A stretch of 54,416 nucleotides of DNA, taken from NCBI GenBank assembly GCA_030655755.1, contig JAUSOQ010000059.1, positions 1 through 54,416 of the forward strand, written 5' to 3'. A program made the position numbers and the translations under genes. The stretch comes from Coriobacteriia bacterium. GTDB taxonomy: Bacteria > Actinomycetota > Coriobacteriia > Anaerosomatales > Anaerosomataceae. Positions within the stretch are counted from its first letter, which is position 1, and each line of letters opens with the position of its first letter. A model generated the notes under the pieces. It searched no databases. It saw only the letters and a list, made by a program, of their open reading frames with translations, and was not told the origin of the DNA. This document shows, in pieces, positions 47,064 through 54,416 of this stretch.

Positions 47064-48920
47064 CTATAGCGGGCGAAAATCTGGGATTATCGACTCCAGC
47101 AAGCGTCGGATCTCACTCAGCGAGCGCTGTTCGCCAGCCTGCACCAGTTGATCAATGAGCAACATTGAGGGCACGGCGGTGGAACACAGGTTCACGGTCA
47201 TTACTTTCTCGGCAGAGGTGGGAAGCAGGCTCTCCGCGTGGGAGTGAAGGATCTCGTACAGCTTCTCACCCGGGCGTAGACCTGTGAACTCGACCCCCAC
47301 CTTGGTCCCGCTGAGCGAGATCATCTTGGTTGCGAGGTCGACGATCTTGACGGGTTCACCCATATCCAGGACGAACAGGTGGCCGACGGCATCCAAAGAT
47401 TGCGCCTGCAGGACCAGTAGGCTGGCTTCAGAGATAGTCATGAAGTAGCGTGTCATGTCCGGGTGGGTGACCAAAAGCGGTTCGTGGTTGCGGAGGCGCG
47501 CTTCGAAGATGGGCACGACGCTGCCCCGGCTGCCGAGCACGTTGCCAAAGCGCACAGCACATGCGGGAACACCTCTGCGGCAGGCGGCGAAGGTAAGCCT
47601 CTCTGCGATAGCCTTTGTTGCGCCCATCACGCTAGTGGGTTCGACGGCCTTGTCGGTAGAGATGAGAACGAAGCGGTCGGGTTTGAACTTCTCGCACGCT
47701 TCAAGCACGTTGATCGTGCCGAGGACGTTTGTGAGGATAGCCTCGTCGGGGGAGATCTCCATCAAGGGTACATGTTTGTAAGCTGCTGCATGGATCACCA
47801 GGTTCGGGCGATGTTCAGCGAAGACGTTCTGCAGCTTGTTGACATTGCGGATGTTGCAGATGGTCATCACGGGTTTGCTGGGATTGTCTTTACGGAGATC
47901 AAGGTAGGTCTCGTAGAGGCGTGACTCATCGACATCAAGCAGCACGATGCGGCGAGGTCCGAACCGGAGCACCTGCCTGGCGAGTTCGGAGCCGATCGAG
48001 CCAGCAGCACCGGTGATCAGTACAACCTTGTCCGTGATGGTGTGCGCGATCTTATCGAGGTCCAGTGAGACTGCGTCACGGCCAAGCAGGTCCTCGGTTG
48101 CCACACGTCGGAAGTCACTGGTGTTGAAGTCACCCATGGTCCGCGCGAGTGATGGCGCGATCAGAGTGGGAAGTCCTGAGGTTGCACATATGTCGAGGAC
48201 CCGACGCTGTTGGAGCACGGTTGCCGAGGGCATCGCCACATATATCTTCTCGGCATCCAGTTCCTTGGCGATCTGAGCTAGTGATTCTATCGGTCCATAG
48301 ACCGAGACGCCGCGGAGAACCTTGCCGACCTTGTTGGGGTTGTCATCAAGGAAGCCGACGATCTTCAGGCCATACTCCGGGCGTGCTGCCACATCCCTCA
48401 ACATGATCGAACCTGCGTCGCCGGCTCCGACAACCAACACGCGCTTTGCTTCCCGTGGTGCTGCAGCTACCTCATGAAAGTGCGCGTTCACGCGACTGTA
48501 GGCACGCAAAGCTGCCGAGCCCACAAGTTCGAACACAGCTAGTAGTGCAAGTACGCCCAGGGGGGCGTAACGTCCACCGTCAGGTGTGTGGACGGATAGA
48601 GTCAAAAGAGAAAGGACTGCAGTGCTTCCAACGATGCTCAAGAAGAGCCGCATGTACGTGCTTGCTCCTGCGTAGCGCCATACATGGCGGTACAGCCCGA
48701 CGATGATGAACCCGGTGATGAACACCAGTGTTGCCGTTCCGGACACGAAGTAAATGTTCTCCCGGAACTCGGGAAACACTGCACCGCCGAATCGCGCCCA
48801 GTACGCAAGCAGCGTGGAGACGAAGATGATGAGCGCGTCCATTGCGATGTACAGAAGCTGGGGTAACCATGAGGGATGTTTGGAGTAGCGTCTGTGTGAC
48901 GCGTCCGTGGGAGGCGTCAC
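47064..48920 (-). CDS. Membrane-bound nucleoside-diphosphate-sugar 4,6-dehydratase/epimerase (CapD/WbpM type)
   Basis: The 618 residues have four N-terminal hydrophobic segments (about 20-140), a first Rossmann domain with VLVVGAGDAGSIML (about 160-175), and a catalytic short-chain dehydrogenase domain with LITGAAGSIGSELAR near 294-308. The STDKAVEPTSVMGATKA block carries the MxxxK form in place of YxxxK, typical of the large membrane-bound 4,6-dehydratases. It likely makes a UDP-keto-sugar for glycans. The GTG at 48920 follows ACGGAGGCGACC and overlaps a 17-codon frame upstream. The exact sugar is unknown. Confidence 0.9.
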   Translation of the reverse strand: MTPPTDASHRRYSKHPSWLPQLLYIAMDALIIFVSTLLAYWARFGGAVFPEFRENIYFVSGTATLVFITGFIIVGLYRHVWRYAGASTYMRLFLSIVGSTAVLSLLTLSVHTPDGGRYAPLGVLALLAVFELVGSAALRAYSRVNAHFHEVAAAPREAKRVLVVGAGDAGSIMLRDVAARPEYGLKIVGFLDDNPNKVGKVLRGVSVYGPIESLAQIAKELDAEKIYVAMPSATVLQQRRVLDICATSGLPTLIAPSLARTMGDFNTSDFRRVATEDLLGRDAVSLDLDKIAHTITDKVVLITGAAGSIGSELARQVLRFGPRRIVLLDVDESRLYETYLDLRKDNPSKPVMTICNIRNVNKLQNVFAEHRPNLVIHAAAYKHVPLMEISPDEAILTNVLGTINVLEACEKFKPDRFVLISTDKAVEPTSVMGATKAIAERLTFAACRRGVPACAVRFGNVLGSRGSVVPIFEARLRNHEPLLVTHPDMTRYFMTISEASLLVLQAQSLDAVGHLFVLDMGEPVKIVDLATKMISLSGTKVGVEFTGLRPGEKLYEILHSHAESLLPTSAEKVMTVNLCSTAVPSMLLIDQLVQAGEQRSLSEIRRLLESIIPDFRPL

Positions 48921-48970
48921 CTGGTCGCCTCCGTCTGTACGTCAGCGATGGCTCTGCAAATGTCGCGCAT
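48917..48970 (-). CDS. Possible 17-codon leader or remnant frame coupled to the dehydratase gene
   Basis: The frame reads MRDICRAIADVQTEATR and stops at a TGA that overlaps the GTG start of the dehydratase gene (GTGA). GAGGAG lies six bases before its ATG, a better ribosome binding site than that of many genes here. The peptide resembles nothing I know. It may be a translational coupler, a leader peptide or the surviving tail of an upstream gene lost when the adjacent region decayed. Confidence 0.35.
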   Translation of the reverse strand: MRDICRAIADVQTEATR

Positions 48971-49149
48971 GTCGTTCTCCTCAAGCGTATTGGTGCGAAA
49001 AGAGCCAAACAGGTGTTTCCAGGCAGAATGCTTGCCTGCCAATATGGTACGTCATCGAGTGCACTGAGCCTCGAACTTGAGGTGCGCCTCACGTGGCGAG
49101 GTGTTCTGCCCGCTGTCTGTGTGAACCCAGTGACGCCGAGATGAACACA

Positions 49150-49455
49150 GTGCCTTTGCGCCTACCACAGAATAGCGCATTGGCCGCCCTGCGGGTTCTT
49201 GTAGCCGAACACGGAGTGGCGTTGTCATAGGCGGCGCCACTCTCGACCCCATCGACGCGGTGATATCGAAGGTCTGAAGCTTCTTGACGAAGGCAAGAGA
49301 GGTGTACTGCCTGCCGCGGTCGGAGTGGTGTACAAGCCCGCTATCCAGCCGGCGCCTGGCCACCGCCAGGTAGAGGAAGCCGTTGGGATGCTTAGTCGTG
49401 CGGCGCGCTTCCTGCCTACGAGGATGTCGTGCTCGTCGGCCCGATCTCTTGGATG
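49150..49455 (-). pseudogene. IS3-family transposase (OrfB) remnant
   Basis: The fragment is recognisable in pieces. GRKRAARL at the 5' end resembles the IS3 helix-turn-helix 21 segment; then, in another frame, GFLYLAVA leads into LVHHSDRGRQYTSLAFVKKL with the second DDE aspartate and ASMGSR. The expected AYDNA follows in a shifted frame. Intervening parts of the catalytic core are missing, so several deletions and frameshifts have occurred. No terminal repeats were found. The rest of 48971-49473 holds no gene I can support. Confidence 0.7.
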
Positions 49456-49473
49456 CCACGGCTAGCGTGGCGA

Positions 49474-50226
49474 CTAGCTACTGCGCCTTGCGCTTACCAG
49501 AAGATTCCGGGTCAGCACCTTGCTTCCGGCTGCCCCGGTTTCCGCCAGGTTCCACGCGAGCAACCCTGACCTGATGATCTGCCACGCTATGAAGCGCACC
49601 GAGGACGCGACACTATATAGCAGGGGTACGGGTCCCGTCTCGCGCACTTCAACATCAACGAAACCCGCTTCGGTCAACAGGCGTCCTATTGAGTTGCAGT
49701 TGAATGCCAACTCATGCGTAATGTCGCCGTATCGCATGGCTGCGCCGAAAGGACTATCAGCATTCGGCGTCTGCAGCACTAACCGCCCGCCGGGTTTGAG
49801 TGCGGACATGCATTCGTCGAAAAACTTCAGAACCTCCGGCTTGCGCAGGTGCTCAACAAAATCCAGACTCGTGATCAGGTCAAATTCCTCAGGATGAACC
49901 CGCAAGTAGTCAAGTACGTTCATCTGCTGTACGTCCGGGACAACCTCACGAGCACATCGTACCTGGTCAGGACTGATGTCAACACCAGTGATGAGCTGGT
50001 ATCCCTGCGAGGAGAAGTAGTGGAGGAGACGTCCATAACCACAGGCGAGATCCACGATGCGAGCATCATGCCCCTTTGGTAGCTAACCACGCAGGTACTA
50101 CTTGTATGCGCGTTCCCAGCGGGTTGAGGCCTGTTCATCGAACTGCCTTGGCGCGTCTTGAAAGATGGTGCCGTAATTGGAATAGAGACGACTACGGTAC
50201 TCTGCAGCGTCATTCTCGTCACGCAT
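49474..50226 (-). pseudogene. Class I SAM-dependent methyltransferase broken by two in-frame amber codons
   Basis: One reading frame of 251 codons runs from the ATG at 50226 to the TAG ending at 49474. It has GAGGGAG before its start. The methyltransferase motif I is VDLACGYGRLLHYF at codons 58-71, motif post-I is GVDISPDQV, and LTSLDFVEHL and LKPGGRLVLQTPN follow. Codons 43 (50100-50098) and 48 (50085-50083) are both TAG, just before motif I. The downstream part could restart at a GTG at 50055, but that removes the helical N-terminus and has no good binding site. The neighbours suggest a surface-glycan or lipid methyltransferase. Confidence 0.75.
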
Positions 50227-50252
50227 GCTGTATATACTCCCTCTAGACCTTG

Positions 50253-51572
50253 TCAGGACCTGTCGTAGGTCGAATCACTCAGCTTGCGTGCTTTCCCGTA
50301 TAGAACATAGCGGGCGCGTGCCGCAGTCAGCAGAAACTGCCCACCAAAATATACAGGGACGGCCCACGCGGCGCCCTGAATCCCATAGGCGAGCACCATG
50401 GGCGGAACGATGAACAAGCTGAGTGCGGCCCCACCGATCTGCGCGAGGGTCACTCCGCGCGTGTCGTTTCGAGCATAACAGATGCGCTCAACAACCTGCG
50501 TACAGCCAACGAACACATAGCCCGCGCCAATCCAGATCATCAGCGATGAATACACTCGATACTCTGAAGCCAACAGCACGCTGGCGATCTGCTGGTGCAG
50601 TAAGGCTATAGTGACGAGGAGCGCTAGCGACGCGCCTAGGACAGCGGCGAGCCACACCGCAAATACTCTGCGCTGCCCCGAGCGGTCACCGACGCTCACC
50701 CGCGCGTAGTAGACTTGCCGCAAAGTCAACTCCACACCATTTGAAAGCATCAGGAACGGGCGACTCGCAAGGCCATACACCGCCGCATAGATTCCCGCGA
50801 GTTCCAATCCTGCAAGACCGCCAATGATATACCGATCCGCCTGACCACTTACCCATCCGACCAGCGGCAGTAGGATCAGCGGCTTGGCGTACATCCACAA
50901 TTCCCCGGCACCTGCAACACCCTCCTGCTGGTTCGCTGGTCTTGGCAAAACACGTACATGATGCTCTGAGCGCGACAACACCGCAAACCCCGCCAGTGTC
51001 AGCGTAGTCCCAGCAATGTAGCCACCAACCACTGCCAATGCGCTAACGCCGAACACCAACACTGCCACCACCGCGAGAACTGGCCGTAACCACGCATCTG
51101 CCGCGACCAATAACGCCATGGGCCGCTGTCTGCGTGCGGCGTTCAAGAACACCACTTGAAAAGTGCGAGCAACCTCCACAACAAACAAAGCACCACAGGC
51201 CAACCCGAGAAACGCAGTGCCACCGATGGATTGGTACCATGCCCCGAGTACGACCACGAGGAGGGCAAAACCCCACACCACGGGTCGCCGCAACGCGGCA
51301 ACCACGGTACGACGCAACTCAGACTCTCCCGAAGTACCTGTGCACTCTGGGTGGAAGCGCAGTGCGGCCTGCATCATCGGTGTCACGGCCAACCCTTGCG
51401 CCAGCACTACAATGCCAATCGCAAGTACAACGCTACCGTAGATGGATGGTGGAACCACCTCAGTAACAAGCCGTAACCCGACCAGAGTGCCCACCGCGGA
51501 TGCAAGTTGACCTGCGAACACCCAACCTGCTTCTCCGGCCAGCCTCTTGCGTGATGCCGTCAGCAGACTCAT
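50253..51572 (-). CDS. Oligosaccharide flippase-family membrane protein
   Basis: The 439 residues are mostly hydrophobic, giving about 12 predicted membrane segments, and fit the Wzx-like polysaccharide transporter family: GEAGWVFAGQLASAVGTLVGL at the start, PPSIYGSVVLAIGI next, and GQADRYIIGGLAGLELAGIYAAVYGL in the middle. Such proteins flip lipid-linked sugar units across the membrane. The start is ATG with only a weak binding site (GGACTTGAG). It lies between the broken methyltransferase and a glycosyltransferase. The substrate is not predictable. Confidence 0.82.
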   Translation of the reverse strand: MSLLTASRKRLAGEAGWVFAGQLASAVGTLVGLRLVTEVVPPSIYGSVVLAIGIVVLAQGLAVTPMMQAALRFHPECTGTSGESELRRTVVAALRRPVVWGFALLVVVLGAWYQSIGGTAFLGLACGALFVVEVARTFQVVFLNAARRQRPMALLVAADAWLRPVLAVVAVLVFGVSALAVVGGYIAGTTLTLAGFAVLSRSEHHVRVLPRPANQQEGVAGAGELWMYAKPLILLPLVGWVSGQADRYIIGGLAGLELAGIYAAVYGLASRPFLMLSNGVELTLRQVYYARVSVGDRSGQRRVFAVWLAAVLGASLALLVTIALLHQQIASVLLASEYRVYSSLMIWIGAGYVFVGCTQVVERICYARNDTRGVTLAQIGGAALSLFIVPPMVLAYGIQGAAWAVPVYFGGQFLLTAARARYVLYGKARKLSDSTYDRS

Positions 51573-51616
51573 TGCTCAAGTCCAGAATATGGACCTCGAA
51601 GCGCGGGACTCAACAT

Positions 51617-52621
51617 TCAGATTCGCCCCAGGTCTCGAGACGACACGCCCACTATCTCGGTGTACAAGTCAAGGTACCTGCCCGCTATCGTCTCTGCGGA
51701 GAAGCGGCAAACGTTCACTGTGCCCTGCTCAATGACTCGCTCCCTATAGGCCTTGTCATGAATGAGCCTCAACACCGACGAACGAATCTCCTCGACGTTG
51801 AAGGGATCGACCACGCAAGCACCCGGACCTGCGACTTCCAGCATAGGAGAGATCGCGGATGTGATCACCGGCCGTCCAACAGCCTGCGCCTCGATGATTG
51901 GAAGACCGAACCCTTCACGCTCGGAGACGAATGCGACTAGATCACAGGCGAGGTATTGCGCGTGCAGAGCTTCGTCGCTAAGTCCTACGTGATTCTCGAA
52001 GTCCAGGCCCATATGTACCAGTCTCTCGCGTGTCGCCTCGTCAAGTGACCCGACTACTATGAGCTTGCATGGAATCTCTTGCAGGGCTTCGCTCACTCGG
52101 CCCAAGTTCTTCCATGGGGCGGTGCCGATGAACAGGATTCTCGGGCACAGCTCATCGAATTCATGAGGAACCGTGTGGTATCGTTGCGCCACGGGACACT
52201 CGATGACGTGCACCTCTGAGCAAACTGCGGGACAGTGGGTCTCCAGTTGGCTCTTCGTTTCCTCGGAAATGGCAGTCACGGTTGTTGCCCGGCCTAACGG
52301 CCAATCGAACCACAACTTCTTAAACACCCGTTTGCGCAGCCCCTGGAGTCCATACAGATAGTGATTAATGTCGCACACGGTCACGATGGTCTTCCTGCGC
52401 GGCAAGAACAGTGCGATGTAATGGACATCCCCGGTCACATGATAGATGTCGGACTTCATGCGCCTGAGGGTCAGAACGTCACGAACACTGCCCCACTTCG
52501 TTGCGAGCGAGTATTCGGAGACGGCAACCTCCTGTCTTAAGACGTCCGCGATTTCGGAGAAAAGTGTCTCAATGCTGTAGCGGCCACGAACGCGGCTGCG
52601 ATAGACCAACGTAACCTTCAC
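51617..52621 (-). CDS. Glycosyltransferase family 4
   Basis: The 334 residues follow the GT-B layout. The N-terminal half has VYRSRVRGRYSIETLF and YHVTGDVHYIALFLP; the C-terminal half has ILFIGTAPWKNLGRVSEAL and the donor-binding SEREGFGLPIIEAQAVGRPVIT with the E-x7-E pattern. The start is GTG, two bases beyond the stop of the wzz-like frame, so the two were once coupled. It should transfer a sugar to the growing glycan; donor and acceptor are unknown. Confidence 0.88.
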   Translation of the reverse strand: MKVTLVYRSRVRGRYSIETLFSEIADVLRQEVAVSEYSLATKWGSVRDVLTLRRMKSDIYHVTGDVHYIALFLPRRKTIVTVCDINHYLYGLQGLRKRVFKKLWFDWPLGRATTVTAISEETKSQLETHCPAVCSEVHVIECPVAQRYHTVPHEFDELCPRILFIGTAPWKNLGRVSEALQEIPCKLIVVGSLDEATRERLVHMGLDFENHVGLSDEALHAQYLACDLVAFVSEREGFGLPIIEAQAVGRPVITSAISPMLEVAGPGACVVDPFNVEEIRSSVLRLIHDKAYRERVIEQGTVNVCRFSAETIAGRYLDLYTEIVGVSSRDLGRI

Positions 52622-52622
52622 T

Positions 52623-53086
52623 TCAGCGTACCTCCGAGATCATGAGCGAACGGTGGCGTACGTTCTCAAGCACTTCACGTCCCTTGCGTGATGCGGTCTG
52701 GATGCTTGCAGCCTCCATCGCCGTCTGCGAGTCGCCGTAGGTGCCTCCGACGCTCACGATATTGGCCTGCGCCACCACAGAGATTGTCGCGTGTTTCATG
52801 AGTTCATCAGGCGGACGTCCAGCCCAAGCGTGCTGATGGCGTTCTCCGGTACCCTCCAGCTGCGTCTGTGTCGTCAGACCGCGTTCCGCCTGATTGTACT
52901 CGGAAATCGTCGTTCCTAAGAGCGCGGCACGGGTGTGCTTATCTGAGGCCAGTATGCGAGCTTTGGACTCGTACGTGGGCGCTTGGATGACGCTGACCAC
53001 TACCGCCACAATTGCAGTGACCCAGACTGCTGACATGATGAGCGCTTGCGAACACGCATGACTTTCAGGTAATCGTGCAGTTCCAC
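52623..53086 (-). pseudogene. Wzz-like chain-length determinant, frameshifted and truncated
   Basis: The gene starts at the GTG at 53086 with AGGAGG at 53099-53094. The first codons read VELHDYLKVMRVRK, the N-terminus of Wzz/BY-kinase adaptor proteins. Near 53040 the frame shifts, and the hydrophobic segment VTAIVAVVVSVIQAPTYESKARI continues in another frame. The periplasmic part ends early (137 residues after the shift), and the second membrane helix is missing. The total span is 464 bases, not a multiple of three. It once regulated polysaccharide chain length, and is probably inactive. Confidence 0.72.
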
Positions 53087-53157
53087 ACGTATGCCTCCTG
53101 ATTTATGAGCGGTTGTGTCCCGGAGTCTCTCCAAATTGCCATCCGGACGGCTCCATT

Positions 53158-53179
53158 CTAGCTGACAGCCGTCAGCTAG
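53158..53179. repeat. Perfect inverted repeat at the IS630 insertion site
   Basis: CTAGCTGAC at 53158-53166 and GTCAGCTAG at 53171-53179 flank AGCC. Each arm ends with a CTAG. The IS630 element lies in the CTAG of the right-hand arm, so the palindrome is complete only because the target TA is duplicated. It may have been a terminator or operator before the insertion. Confidence 0.75.
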
Positions 53180-53208
53180 TAGTGCATTCCTGAACAACGG
53201 TTACACAT
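53179..53208. repeat. IS630 left terminal inverted repeat
   Basis: This repeat starts GTAGTGCATTCC and matches the right end at 54384-54413 in reverse complement, with about six mismatches over the roughly 30 bases, mostly in the middle (TGAACA against CACAAT). Its inner edge runs into the transposase stop codon at 53208-53210. Confidence 0.88.
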
Positions 53209-54335
53209 CAGACCAGCCCCAGATCGAACTTGTTCCAGCGGAACACGACGGGTGATGCGTTGAACTCGTCGATGCCCTGCAGGATGCGCGTTTTCAGCTC
53301 GTCGATCGAATCCACTCGGATGTGGCGCAGGAACGTCCTGGCCATCTTCGAGAACACGCACTCGATGAGGTTGAGCCAGGAGCCGTGCTTGGGCGTGTGG
53401 ACGTACTCGAACCTCCCCGGCCGTGTGCCGAGATAGGCCATGGTCTCCTTCGAGATGTGAGCCGAGTGGTTGTCCAGCACCACCCGGATGGTCGCGTCGG
53501 GCGGGTAGTACCCGTCGAGCCGCTTGAGCAGCCCGATGAACTCCACGCTGCGATGGCGGTCCTCCACGTTCGCGAAGATGTGGCCCGAGTGCAGGTCGAT
53601 CCCGGCCAGGATCGAGACCGTGCCGTGCCGGACGTATTCGTGGTCGCGCGCGACGCACGCGGCACGGCCCGGGACCGGCGGCAGGTCGGGCGCGGTCGTG
53701 CCCAGCGCTTGGACCCCGGGCTTCTCGTCGACGCTGACGCTGTAGACTGGGGCCGACCCGCTCACTTCGGCGTTGATCGAGACCTCCCGGTACACCATCA
53801 GGACCTCTTGCATCTTGCGGTCGAAGTCAGGATCCCGCTTCTCAAGGTAGTAACGGATCCTGTGGGGTTTGATGTCGTTGTCGTCGAGGATGCGCCACAC
53901 GGTGGTCTTGCCCGCACGCGCGAGCCGGGGGAAACCGGCGGCCCCGGCGTGTTCGGACACGAACCGCGCCAGCTCCGAGACCGTCCACAGTTCAGCGGCC
54001 AGGCCATGGTCCTTGGGTCTGGTGCAGGCGACGCTCACCACCCACGCCTTGGCCTCGTCGCCGATCTCCGGCTCGTGCGGACGGTGGTAGGTGTCCTTCA
54101 GTCCAGCCTGCACGCCCGCCGCCAGCGCCTTGTCGATGCACCTGTAGATCGCGGGACGGCTGAGGCCGATCCGCCGCTGCAGGCCGGTGATCGAGGCGCC
54201 TTCCGCGTAGCCGAGTAAGACCTTGGCGCGCTCCACCTCGCGCACCGACGCCGTTCTCGATCCGGCCAGTCCCTTGAGCATGGTCCTTTGCCCCTCCGTC
54301 AACACGAGCGCCGCACGTCTCGTCTTCCCCGCCAT
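53208..54335 (-). CDS. IS630-family transposase
   Basis: The 375-residue protein has an N-terminal helix-turn-helix (about 45-75, ITGLQRRIGLSRPAIYRCIDKAL) and a DDE catalytic domain. The triad is visible as D203 in VDEKPGVQA, D288 in VLDNHSAH and E325 in HGSWLNLIECVFS, with 36 residues between the last two, as in IS630/Tc1-mariner enzymes. A frame from 54374 is open, but GGAGGCGATC at 54345-54336 directs the ATG at 54335. No break is seen, so the enzyme could be active. Confidence 0.94.
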   Translation of the reverse strand: MAGKTRRAALVLTEGQRTMLKGLAGSRTASVREVERAKVLLGYAEGASITGLQRRIGLSRPAIYRCIDKALAAGVQAGLKDTYHRPHEPEIGDEAKAWVVSVACTRPKDHGLAAELWTVSELARFVSEHAGAAGFPRLARAGKTTVWRILDDNDIKPHRIRYYLEKRDPDFDRKMQEVLMVYREVSINAEVSGSAPVYSVSVDEKPGVQALGTTAPDLPPVPGRAACVARDHEYVRHGTVSILAGIDLHSGHIFANVEDRHRSVEFIGLLKRLDGYYPPDATIRVVLDNHSAHISKETMAYLGTRPGRFEYVHTPKHGSWLNLIECVFSKMARTFLRHIRVDSIDELKTRILQGIDEFNASPVVFRWNKFDLGLV

Positions 54336-54383
54336 GATCGCCTCCGTCGAGAGCTGGGACAGCATCATGGCCATTGTAGCCTA

Positions 54384-54413
54384 ATATGTAACCGTATTGT
54401 GGGAATGCACTAC
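54384..54413. repeat. IS630 right terminal inverted repeat
   Basis: Read on the minus strand it starts GTAGTGCATTCC and continues CACAATACGGTTACATAT, matching the left end. It is followed outward by TA and then G, completing CTAG at 54413-54416, where the window ends. Confidence 0.88.
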
Positions 54414-54416
54414 TAG

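Larger units (their letters stand above)
53179..54413 (-). mobile_element. IS630-family insertion sequence, apparently complete
   Basis: The 1235-base element is bounded by inverted repeats beginning GTAGTGCATTCC and contains one transposase gene on the minus strand. TA stands at both outer edges (53177-53178 and 54414-54415), inside CTAG, which is the known target of IS630. The element sits about 90 bases upstream of the wzz-like remnant and reads towards it. The window ends at the last base of the right-hand CTAG. Confidence 0.93.

Noticed and set aside
49020-49038. CAGGCA/TGCCTG dyad between the IS3 remnant and the dehydratase gene
   Set aside because: It is only six pairs with no T-run or promoter in a fitting position, and may be chance.
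49474-50226. Pyrrolysine or other amber recoding to explain the methyltransferase
   Set aside because: Most genes in this window, including essential ones, end in TAG, and no suppressor tRNA was seen; plain nonsense mutation is simpler.
53322-54218. A 298-codon plus-strand open frame within the IS630 element
   Set aside because: It is antisense to the transposase, which has a complete DDE triad. No IS630 element needs such a gene.

Overview
This window is GC-rich chromosomal DNA from a bacterium that looks like an actinobacterium of the Coriobacteriia type. This is an inference from gene content and protein style, with no database check. The clues are frequent GTG and TTG starts, mostly TAG stops, a fused S10-spc-alpha ribosomal operon, zinc-binding forms of S14, S4, L24 and L36, a V/A-type ATPase, a RimI-TsaD fusion, a groESL operon under a CIRCE element and an amidase with cell-wall-binding type 2 repeats.

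Region 1 (1-20268) is the translation locus. It holds the 3' end of tuf, then rpsJ to rplO, secY, adk, map, infA, rpmJ, rpsM, rpsK, rpsD, rpoA and rplQ, all on the plus strand. An ECF transporter energising module (two ATPases and EcfT) and truA follow. rplM-rpsI have their own near-consensus promoter and end at a strong intrinsic terminator.

Region 2 (20291-27540) makes cell-envelope precursors: glmM, a glmS ribozyme-riboswitch followed by glmS, acpS, the NAD(P)HX repair enzyme, a CBS-domain protein and alanine racemase. GlmS and GlmM together supply glucosamine-1-phosphate for peptidoglycan.

Region 3 (27541-36591) is a nine-gene V/A-ATPase operon in the order G/H-I-K-E-C-F-A-B-D, which is the Thermus order. 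It has a structured leader and a bidirectional-looking terminator.

Region 4 (36616-45291) is housekeeping: an unrecognised 114-residue protein on the minus strand, a nitroreductase, a family 4 uracil-DNA glycosylase, the t6A set tsaE-tsaB-rimI/tsaD, CIRCE-groES-groEL, a LysE-type exporter and ychF.

Region 5 (45294-54416) is on the minus strand and concerns the cell surface. It holds an amidase with cell-wall-binding repeats, a membrane-bound nucleotide-sugar dehydratase, a flippase and a glycosyltransferase. It also shows decay: an IS3-type transposase remnant, a methyltransferase frame broken by two amber codons and a frameshifted Wzz-like gene. An apparently intact IS630-family element with terminal inverted repeats ends the window exactly at its CTAG target.

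I found no wholly new system. The observations most worth following are the glmS ribozyme leader, the double-amber methyltransferase, the IS630 insertion into a palindrome, and the short coupled reading frame ahead of the dehydratase gene.
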